5,655 nucleotides of DNA. It comes from Cellvibrionales bacterium UBA1969. GTDB taxonomy: Bacteria > Pseudomonadota > Gammaproteobacteria > Pseudomonadales > UBA7434. The notes beneath the pieces are model-generated. The model worked only from the letters and a program-made list of their open reading frames with translations, did no database searches and was not told the DNA's origin. The stretch is from assembly GCA_002339085.1 (NCBI GenBank), contig DDDX01000077.1, positions 9,746 through 15,400 on the forward strand. The letters are read 5' to 3'. The position numbers were made by a program, and so were the translations under genes. Below are positions 1-5,111 of this stretch, one piece after another. The stretch's first letter is position 1. Every line of letters starts with the position of its first letter.

Positions 1-423
1 AATATTGGTCACTTTGATAATGAAATTGATACGGCTTATATGCGAGAACATTGGGAGTGGGATGAAGTTAAACCTCAGGTGCATAAAGTTTTTCGCGATC
101 GCGCAAGCAACGACTATTTAATTCTTTTATCCGAGGGACGACTGGTCAATCTTGGTAATGCAACTGGCCACCCATCACGTATTATGGACGGCTCGTTCGC
201 CAATCAAGTACTTGCACAAATTCATATGTACGGGGGACGATCAGCTGACCAAGCCAACCGAGCGATAACCTTAGAAGTACTACCTAAAAAATTGGATGAA
301 GAAGTCGCAACACACATGGTTAAAGGGTTTGGCGGTGTAATGACAAAACTGACAACGGAGCAAGCTAATTATATTAATGTCACTGTTGATGGGCCGTTTA
401 AAGTTGAAAGCTACAAGTACTAA
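1..423 (+). CDS. ahcY: Adenosylhomocysteinase (S-adenosyl-L-homocysteine hydrolase), C-terminal part
   Basis: The reading frame is open from the first base and ends at TAA 421-423, so only the last 140 residues are present and the start lies outside the window. The enzyme reversibly hydrolyses S-adenosylhomocysteine to adenosine and homocysteine in the cytoplasm, using tightly bound NAD, and relieves product inhibition of methyltransferases. The visible part begins in the NAD-binding domain with NIGHFDNEID, whose first Asn corresponds to an NAD-contacting residue in characterised homologues. GHPSRIMDGSFANQ and LPKKLDEEVA follow, both typical of the family. The tail GPFKVESYKY keeps the Lys and Tyr (visible residues 134 and 138) that in the human enzyme reach into the NAD site of the neighbouring subunit. 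The C-terminus therefore looks intact. metF lies 64 nt downstream and consumes the same homocysteine branch through methionine synthesis. Identification is secure. Confidence 0.97.
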   Translation, partial: NIGHFDNEIDTAYMREHWEWDEVKPQVHKVFRDRASNDYLILLSEGRLVNLGNATGHPSRIMDGSFANQVLAQIHMYGGRSADQANRAITLEVLPKKLDEEVATHMVKGFGGVMTKLTTEQANYINVTVDGPFKVESYKY

Positions 424-432
424 ACCAAAGCT

Positions 433-460
433 GCTGAGCGGTTTTATTTAGCCGCTCAGC
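433..460 (+). terminator. Hairpin between ahcY and metF, probable (possibly leaky) intrinsic terminator
   Basis: The arms GCTGAGCGG (433-441) and CCGCTCAGC (452-460) are perfectly complementary over 9 bp, with a 10-nt T-rich loop. The hairpin starts 9 nt after the ahcY stop. The following bases, GTTTATTTAT, are T-rich but interrupted, so the U-tract is weaker than in a textbook Rho-independent terminator. The metF start is only 27 nt after the stem. The element may terminate ahcY transcripts, stabilise their 3' end, or reduce read-through into metF. Its function is inferred from structure and position only. Confidence 0.65.
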
Positions 461-477
461 GTTTATTTATCATCATT

Positions 478-482
478 GGAAA
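478..482 (+). promoter_or_regulatory. metF Shine-Dalgarno sequence that decides the start
   Basis: GGAAA lies 5 nt before ATG 488, with GGA 7 nt before it. An in-frame TTG at 476 would add four residues, but it overlaps this site and has no purine-rich sequence at the right distance upstream. The ATG is therefore preferred. Confidence 0.6.
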
Positions 483-487
483 CCACT

Positions 488-1330
488 ATGATTAGTGCTA
501 ATGCCACATCGATTAGCTTTGAATTTTTTCCGCCAAAAACCGAGCAAGGGCATGCCAAGCTAGCAGAAACGCGCCTCGCATTAGCGGCATTAGAGCCAGA
601 ATATTTTTCAGTGACCTATGGTGCGGGAGGTTCAACACGCGATAATACCAAAAGTGTTGTCCTAGACGGTCTTAATGCGGGTTTTAATACTGCACCGCAC
701 CTTTCTTTTGGTGGCGATGAAACCGATACAATTATTGCTCTATTGCAAGAGTATGCAGCTGCAGGTGTCAATCGTCTGGTCGCTTTGCGAGGTGACTTAC
801 CGTCAGGATTTGGTGGCGGTGCGCGATTAGTTCATGCCAATGAATTGGTCAGTTTTATTCGTCAACATTGCGGCGAGCAATTTCATATTGCTGTTGCCGC
901 CTATCCTGAAATTCATCCTGAAGCGACATCTTATGATACCGACATCGGCTTTTTAAAAAAGAAATTTGATGCAGGCGCGAGCAGCGCGATTACACAATAC
1001 TTTTTTAATCCAGATGCTTATGCTTACTTCATTGACCAGTGTCAAGCATCAGGCGTTGAGCAGCCCATTTATCCTGGCATTATGCCGATAACCAACTTTG
1101 ATAATCTATTACGATTCTCAAAAAACTGTGGTGCTGAAATACCTCGCTGGTTATGTTACCGTGCCGAGGCCTTGCAACATAAGCCTGCTGAGCTGAACGC
1201 TTTTTACTTAGAGTTTGTCACCCAGCTTTGTGAAAAGCTCATCGCTCTAGGTGCGCCTGGAATTCACTTTTATACCATGAATCAAGCCGAACCCAGTATC
1301 GCTATCTGCCAGAACCTTGGTCTTCAATAA
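488..1330 (+). CDS. metF: Methylenetetrahydrofolate reductase
   Basis: This 280-residue protein reduces 5,10-methylenetetrahydrofolate to 5-methyltetrahydrofolate with FAD and NADH, supplying the methyl group for methionine synthesis from homocysteine. It is a cytoplasmic TIM-barrel flavoprotein, and its length fits the bacterial family (about 275-300). SFEFFPPK at residues 10-17 carries the catalytic Glu (E12; E28 in E. coli). Next come SVTYGAGGSTRD (41-52), the flavin-site ALRGDLPSG with D103 (D120 in E. coli), AAYPEIHPEA (137-146), ITQYFF with Q170 (Q183 in E. coli) and HFYTMNQAEPS (260-270). No key residue is missing. The style (GAGGSTRD, IPRWL, GAPGIHFYT) is closer to the Pseudomonas-type MetF than to the E. 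coli one. The start is ATG 488; the frame is also open from TTG 476. rsmE begins 13 nt after the stop, suggesting co-transcription. Confidence 0.97.
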   Translation: MISANATSISFEFFPPKTEQGHAKLAETRLALAALEPEYFSVTYGAGGSTRDNTKSVVLDGLNAGFNTAPHLSFGGDETDTIIALLQEYAAAGVNRLVALRGDLPSGFGGGARLVHANELVSFIRQHCGEQFHIAVAAYPEIHPEATSYDTDIGFLKKKFDAGASSAITQYFFNPDAYAYFIDQCQASGVEQPIYPGIMPITNFDNLLRFSKNCGAEIPRWLCYRAEALQHKPAELNAFYLEFVTQLCEKLIALGAPGIHFYTMNQAEPSIAICQNLGLQ

Positions 1331-1343
1331 TGGGTGATAAATA

Positions 1344-2084
1344 ATGCGTTGCTCACGAATCTTCACTGACAAAGCCTTGGCCAAATCAGCAACGGTTGAA
1401 CTCGACGCACGCAATAATCATTATTTAATGCACGTACTGCGCGTTAAACAGGGCCAAGCACTGCAGTTATTTAACGGTAATGGTCGCGAGTTTAACGCTA
1501 AGGTTAAAGCCTTAACGCGCAAGTCGGTTCGGGTGTTAATTGTTGAAGAAGTGAATCCAACCGTTGTTGAGTCGCCACTGCATACTACCTTAGGAATTGC
1601 CATATCCAAAGGTGATCGGATGGACTGGGTGATACAAAAAGCAACTGAGCTTGGTGTCAATGTCATCCAGCCTCTAGTGAGCGAACGGATCGATGTTAAA
1701 TTGAATGCCGAGCGCCGAGAAAAAAAATTTTCTCACTGGCAGGCAACCTTGATCAGCGCCTGCGAGCAATCAGGTCGCTGTGTATTACCGTCATTACAAC
1801 CACTTAAATCTATCGATGAATGGCTGCCAAACGATAACAGTGACTGTAAACTAGTACTGCGCGCTAAAGCTAACTCATTCGAGCAAGTCAAGTCTCATTT
1901 TACGTCAACGCCCCAATCAGCCAGTGTCATCATTGGGCCTGAGGGTGGTTTATCGCCAGAAGAAATTACCATAGCAGTCACACAAGGATATCATCCAGTC
2001 GGTTTTGGCTCTCGCGTATTAAGAACTGAAACTGCGCCGATAGTGGCCCTGAGCATATTGCAAGCTAGCTGGGGTGACTTCTAA
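1344..2084 (+). CDS. rsmE: 16S rRNA (uracil1498-N3)-methyltransferase RsmE
   Basis: This 246-residue SPOUT-class enzyme methylates N3 of U1498 in 16S rRNA within the 30S subunit, using S-adenosylmethionine. The N-terminal part (about 1-70) is the PUA-like RNA-binding domain, with MRCSRIF at the start and HYLMHVLRVKQG at 26-37. The catalytic domain contains SKGDRMDWVIQKATELGV (88-105), SERIDVKL (113-120) and ACEQSGR (139-145). The trefoil-knot SAM-binding elements are IIGPEGGLSPEE (196-207) and FGSRVLRTETAP (221-232). Length and motifs match the family and nothing is missing. GGGTGA at 1332-1337, 6 nt before the ATG, resembles the anti-16S sequence and supports this start. The 13-nt gap from metF suggests co-translation. 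Its by-product S-adenosylhomocysteine is the substrate of the upstream ahcY, although rsmE-gshB pairing in gammaproteobacteria is the commoner reason for this location. Confidence 0.96.
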   Translation: MRCSRIFTDKALAKSATVELDARNNHYLMHVLRVKQGQALQLFNGNGREFNAKVKALTRKSVRVLIVEEVNPTVVESPLHTTLGIAISKGDRMDWVIQKATELGVNVIQPLVSERIDVKLNAERREKKFSHWQATLISACEQSGRCVLPSLQPLKSIDEWLPNDNSDCKLVLRAKANSFEQVKSHFTSTPQSASVIIGPEGGLSPEEITIAVTQGYHPVGFGSRVLRTETAPIVALSILQASWGDF

Positions 2085-2114
2085 TCGTATCGAAAAACCG
2101 GCGCTACAAAATAA

Positions 2115-2127
2115 ATACATAATGTAT
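2115..2127. other. Short palindrome in the rsmE-gshB gap
   Basis: ATACAT and ATGTAT form 6-bp inverted arms around a single A, about 15 bp before the gshB start. It could be an operator half-site pair or chance in AT-rich DNA. I do not recognise a regulator for it. Confidence 0.25.
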
Positions 2128-2141
2128 ACAGGTAAACTGCA

Positions 2142-3089
2142 ATGAAAAATATTAAGCTCGGTGTAGTGATGGATCCAATCGAAGCGATTAATCCAAAAAA
2201 AGACAGCACACTGGCAATGCTATTATCTGCGCAACAGCGCGACTGGCAAATTTTTTATTTCTTACCACAGCATTTGATGCTCGATCAAGGTCGACCTAAG
2301 GGTCATGGTCGAGCCTTAACGGTCTATGATAAGCTAGACCATTGGTATAGCTTTGGTGATTCGCAGCTCATGGATTTACAGCGACTCGACGTAATTTTAA
2401 TGCGCCAAGAGCCGCCGTTTGACAGCCAATTCTTAAGTAATACTTTTATCCTTGAAGCCGCTGAACGATTGGGCACGCTCATTATTAATAGACCCCAAAG
2501 CTTGCGTGACTGCAATGAAAAAGTCTTTGCCACTGAATTTCCGCAATGTTGTCCGCCAGTCATCGTTAGTGCTTTGGCTGACGACCTACGCCATTTTCAT
2601 GCCGAGCATCAAGACATTATTCTTAAACCATTAGATGGCATGGGCGGTAGCTCAATCTTTCGCGTAAAAGCTAACGACCCTAACCTCAATGTCATTATCG
2701 AAACACTTACCGGCCATCAGTCGCGCAGCATTATGGCCCAGCGATACCTTCCAGAAATCAGTGCCGGTGATAAAAGAATATTGCTAATTGATGGCCAGCC
2801 TCAAGCCTTTGCTCTCGCCCGAATGCCTGCAACTGGTGAGACCCGCGGTAACTTAGCGGCTGGCGGTACAGGTGTGGCACAACCACTGTCTGATCGAGAT
2901 TACTGGATTTGTGAACAGATCGCGCCTACGCTGAAAGACAAAGGGCTAATGTTTGTTGGCATCGATGTCATTGGCGATTATTTGACTGAGATTAACGTGA
3001 CCTGCCCGACCTGTATTCGAGAATTAGATGCACAATGCGAGTTAGATATTGGCGAGACTTTAATGGCATGTATTGCTAGCAAACTATAA
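2142..3089 (+). CDS. gshB: Glutathione synthetase
   Basis: This 315-residue ATP-grasp ligase joins gamma-glutamylcysteine and glycine to make glutathione in the cytoplasm; E. coli GshB has 316 residues. The N-terminal domain starts with IKLGVVMDPIEAINPKKDST (4-23), and ILMRQEPPFD (85-94) is the family's RQ-D/E-PPFD signature. The ATP-grasp core shows LKPLDGMGGSSIFRV (161-175), ETRGNLAAGGTG (233-244) and FVGIDVIGDYLTEINV (271-286). The metal and ATP ligands D275, E283 and N285 are present. The usual NVTSPTC motif reads NVTCPTC here, with C288 in place of Ser. AGG at 2130-2132 lies 9 nt before the ATG and supports the start. A 57-nt gap separates it from rsmE, enough for its own promoter, but I see no clear one. 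The stop is 2 bp from the stop of the convergent CPXCG gene. Confidence 0.97.
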   Translation: MKNIKLGVVMDPIEAINPKKDSTLAMLLSAQQRDWQIFYFLPQHLMLDQGRPKGHGRALTVYDKLDHWYSFGDSQLMDLQRLDVILMRQEPPFDSQFLSNTFILEAAERLGTLIINRPQSLRDCNEKVFATEFPQCCPPVIVSALADDLRHFHAEHQDIILKPLDGMGGSSIFRVKANDPNLNVIIETLTGHQSRSIMAQRYLPEISAGDKRILLIDGQPQAFALARMPATGETRGNLAAGGTGVAQPLSDRDYWICEQIAPTLKDKGLMFVGIDVIGDYLTEINVTCPTCIRELDAQCELDIGETLMACIASKL

Positions 3090-3091
3090 AT

Positions 3092-3319
3092 CTATTCATT
3101 TTCGCTAAACCCTTGGGCCTGTGTTTCACCACTACAATCAACACTGACATGTATTCGTATCGGGCGACAACATACCTGACAGTCTTCAATGTATTCATAG
3201 GGCTCAGCAGAGCCAATATAAGCATCACCCACCGCAGCACCCTCGCTGGGCTCAATTAAAATAGTAATTGATTCACCACAATAAGGGCAGCCGATAGCAC
3301 GCTGTTCTAAAAAAACCAT
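3092..3319 (-). CDS. CPXCG-motif cysteine-rich small zinc-ribbon protein
   Basis: This 75-residue protein has CPYCG at residues 11-15 and EDCQVCCRPI at 46-55, the signature of the small CPXCG-type cysteine-rich proteins found widely in gammaproteobacteria; their function is unknown to me. C11, C14, C47 and C50 or C51 are likely zinc ligands, giving a zinc-ribbon fold; C62 is extra. In relatives I recall, the segment between the two cysteine clusters is short (roughly ...DPSAGDQ-Y-EDC). Here residues about 24-45 seem enlarged, with an acidic, Gly/Ala-rich stretch that may be lineage-specific. It begins 10 nt after the peroxiredoxin stop and has no good Shine-Dalgarno sequence, so its translation may be coupled to that gene. 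Its stop is 2 bp from the gshB stop on the other strand. The family call is firm; the role is unknown. Confidence 0.9.
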   Translation of the reverse strand: MVFLEQRAIGCPYCGESITILIEPSEGAAVGDAYIGSAEPYEYIEDCQVCCRPIRIHVSVDCSGETQAQGFSENE

Positions 3320-3329
3320 TGGCTTGGTC

Positions 3330-3992
3330 TTACTTGTTTGGCTGCTTGACCAATCGCAGATAAGACTTTAATGCCTTCCAGCCATTTGGAAATAAAGTCT
3401 TTGCCTCGTCATCAGAGACAGAAGGCACAATTATCACATCATCGCCATCACGCCAATTGACCGGAGTTGCCACTTTATGCGCAGCCGTTGATTGCATTGA
3501 ATCTAACACTCTTAGTATTTCATCAAAATTTCTACCTGTCGTCATAGGGTAGGTCAGCATTAATTTAATTTTTTTATCCGGACCAACAATAAATACCGAT
3601 CTAACCGTAGCATTGGTAGCTGCGGTTCTACCTTCAGAGCCACCCTCTTCATCAGCGGGTAACATATTATAGGCTTTGGCAACGGCTAATTCTGTATCGC
3701 CAATCATTGGAAAACCAACAGTATTGCCATGTGTCTCTTCAATATCTTTGGCCCACGCTGCATGATTTTCTACTGGGTCAATACTGAGGCCGATAATCTT
3801 ACAATTGCGCGCGGCAAATGTTTTTTCCATGCCTGCCATGTAGCCTAATTCGGTGGTGCAAACCGGCGTAAAATCTTTTGGATGAGAGAATAAAATTGCC
3901 CATCCGTCACCCATCCACTGATGGAAGTCAATTTCACCATGGGTTGTGTTGGCGATGAAATTTGGCGCCTCATCATTAATTCGCAATGACAT
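3330..3992 (-). CDS. 1-Cys peroxiredoxin, Prx6 subfamily
   Basis: This 220-residue cytoplasmic thiol peroxidase should reduce hydrogen peroxide and organic hydroperoxides. The thioredoxin-fold domain holds SHPKDFTPVCTTELG (36-50), with the peroxidatic Cys C45 in the P-x-x-x-T/S-x-x-C context (T42), and R131 in the position of the conserved active-site Arg. The C-terminal part, TPVNWRDGDDVIIVPSVSDDEA (from 176) and KTLFPNGWK, is typical of the Prx6 branch. There is no VCP-type resolving Cys near the C-terminus; the only other Cys is C64, so a 1-Cys mechanism with an external thiol is expected. Mammalian Prx6 uses glutathione with GST pi; whether this protein does so is open, though gshB is a near neighbour on the opposite strand. 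It has the strongest ribosome-binding site in the window. It lies between the YheT-like hydrolase (42-nt gap) and the CPXCG gene (10-nt gap). Confidence 0.95.
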   Translation of the reverse strand: MSLRINDEAPNFIANTTHGEIDFHQWMGDGWAILFSHPKDFTPVCTTELGYMAGMEKTFAARNCKIIGLSIDPVENHAAWAKDIEETHGNTVGFPMIGDTELAVAKAYNMLPADEEGGSEGRTAATNATVRSVFIVGPDKKIKLMLTYPMTTGRNFDEILRVLDSMQSTAAHKVATPVNWRDGDDVIIVPSVSDDEAKTLFPNGWKALKSYLRLVKQPNK

Positions 3993-3998
3993 AATTTT

Positions 3999-4003
3999 CT
4001 CCT
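3999..4003 (-). promoter_or_regulatory. Strong Shine-Dalgarno sequence of the peroxiredoxin gene
   Basis: On the minus strand this reads AGGAG (within AAGGAGA), 6 nt before the ATG. It is the closest match to the consensus in the window. It fixes the start at 3992 and suggests that the peroxiredoxin is translated more strongly than the genes on either side. Confidence 0.85.
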
Positions 4004-4034
4004 TAATTAGTTTTATGGGTAGAACTTAACTGCA

Positions 4035-5009
4035 CTAAGCCAGCTTATCAACTAGCCACTGATCGGCAAAACAGTTGAAACGACAATCCTTAATAAAGCC
4101 ACAATGACCGCCATGAGCAGTCTTTTTTATGTTCACACGGCTTGAAAACTCTAATTGATCCAACCATTGCGTTTTAACGATAGGGTCATCCTCTGCAACC
4201 AGCACGTCAACAGGGCATGATAGATTCCTTAACTGATCATTCTCAATTTTGTAGCTTAAATAGTAATCCTCGCGGCTGTCAAACGGCGTATGCTCTGCAA
4301 CAAATAATGTATTCATTGAACTTAGCGATCCACGTTTAGACAATAATATCTGGCAAGAATGATCAGGAAATATCGCGAGCTTTTTCTTAAGTGATTTTCG
4401 CCACTTCCGAATAAAGTAAAAATGGTACAGCCACAATCCTTGCTCTAAATCATCAGTTGTCCGAGCTGGATCAATTAGCGGCGAAATCACCGCCACGCGC
4501 TTAATCGTTTCCGGCGCTAAATGGCAAGCGAGGCGCATACAAAAATTTCCGCCCAAGCTAAAGCCCACTAAATTAACTTTACCATGCGGATAGGATGAAC
4601 TTATTTGCCTAATCGCATTCGCTACCTCATCAAGCCTAGCCGAGTGAAACAGCGCTTTATTCAATTGATGACTTTCACCGTGATCGCGTAAATTTAGCCG
4701 AAAAATACTATGGCCTACTTCGTACATGCTCGCTGCTGCAGAAAGTAAGTAGCTGGATTCGATCGAGCCTTCCCAACCATGAATAAAAATGGTTAGCTGA
4801 TCATTAGCGGCTTTTCTTGATGGGCTATAAGCGCCGAGCAGTTGCACACTTTCATTATTGCTACCACTTTCTATTATTGCTAACTCACTTTTATCACGCA
4901 ACTCTTTGGCACGATGCCGCGCAAAGACGCGTCGCGGGCCCATACTCGCTAATAAGGTCTGTATATGAGCATGCCTCAACCAGGCAGGCGGTAAAAAATC
5001 ATCGGCCAT
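4035..5009 (-). CDS. YheT-like alpha/beta hydrolase (COG0429/ABHD1-3-type family)
   Basis: This 324-residue protein belongs to the YheT/ABHD1-3 group of alpha/beta hydrolases, probably carboxylesterases with unknown physiological substrate. The N-terminus LPPAWLRHAHIQTLL (6-20) matches the family opening, which supports ATG 5009 although the Shine-Dalgarno sequence is weak (GAAAG sits almost against the ATG). The oxyanion-hole strand is TIFIHGWEGS (73-82). FRLNLRDHGESH (103-114) and ALFHSARLDEV (119-129) are family hallmarks. The nucleophile elbow is GFSLGGN with S151. The acid is in VAEDDPIV (D274 or D275), and the base is H302 in HGGHCGFI. No signal peptide is visible, so it is likely cytoplasmic. 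A basic stretch (RKWRKSLKKK, 201-210) lies in the cap-like region. It is probably first in a minus-strand transcript with the peroxiredoxin and CPXCG genes, and is divergent from the SGNH hydrolase. Confidence 0.92.
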   Translation of the reverse strand: MADDFLPPAWLRHAHIQTLLASMGPRRVFARHRAKELRDKSELAIIESGSNNESVQLLGAYSPSRKAANDQLTIFIHGWEGSIESSYLLSAAASMYEVGHSIFRLNLRDHGESHQLNKALFHSARLDEVANAIRQISSSYPHGKVNLVGFSLGGNFCMRLACHLAPETIKRVAVISPLIDPARTTDDLEQGLWLYHFYFIRKWRKSLKKKLAIFPDHSCQILLSKRGSLSSMNTLFVAEHTPFDSREDYYLSYKIENDQLRNLSCPVDVLVAEDDPIVKTQWLDQLEFSSRVNIKKTAHGGHCGFIKDCRFNCFADQWLVDKLA

Positions 5010-5111
5010 ACTTTCACGCGTTTTCGTTGCTTGTTTACCAAAAAAACTGTAATAAAATATTAATTTCGTTAATGCTATGTTAATGATACCTAATAAAATA
5101 GTCGGATTAAA
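5010..5111. promoter_or_regulatory. Divergent intergenic region, probable promoters for both flanking genes
   Basis: These 102 bp, very AT-rich in the part from about 5040 on, separate the YheT-like hydrolase (minus) from the SGNH hydrolase (plus), so promoters in both directions are expected. Plus-strand candidate: TTGTTT at 5031-5036, a 16-nt spacer, TAAAAT at 5053-5058. Minus-strand candidate: TTAACA (complement of 5078-5083), an 18-nt spacer, TATTTT (complement of 5054-5059). Both are partial sigma-70 matches in AT-rich DNA, so the exact elements are uncertain, while the presence of promoters here is likely. Confidence 0.5.
5050..5100. repeat. Two pairs of short direct repeats in the divergent region
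   Basis: TAATAAAATA occurs exactly at 5050-5059 and 5091-5100, 41 bp apart. Between them GTTAATG occurs at 5068-5074 and 5079-5085, 11 bp apart, about one helical turn. The arrangement could mark binding sites for a regulator shared by the two divergent hydrolase genes, or simply low-complexity AT-rich sequence. Confidence 0.4.

Noticed and set aside
476..487. Upstream TTG start for metF adding four residues
   Set aside because: The TTG overlaps the GGAAA ribosome-binding site of ATG 488 and has no such site of its own.
424..487. SAM or SAH riboswitch between ahcY and metF
   Set aside because: The gap is only 64 nt, with one simple hairpin and no conserved riboswitch core; SAH riboswitches normally precede ahcY, whose upstream region is outside the window.
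1421..1666. Minus-strand open frame of 81 codons inside rsmE
   Set aside because: It lies wholly within a clearly conserved gene, has no recognisable domain and no supporting context; it is a shadow frame.
2324..2563. Minus-strand open frame of 79 codons inside gshB
   Set aside because: It is antisense to conserved glutathione synthetase coding sequence and resembles no known protein.
2452..2634. Plus-strand open frame of 60 codons inside gshB in another frame
   Set aside because: It is fully contained in gshB, with no recognisable motif or separate context.
4817..5083. Plus-strand open frame of 88 codons across the start of the YheT-like gene and the divergent region
   Set aside because: It is mostly antisense to the conserved N-terminus of the hydrolase, and its translation is low-complexity His/Tyr/Leu-rich without any motif.
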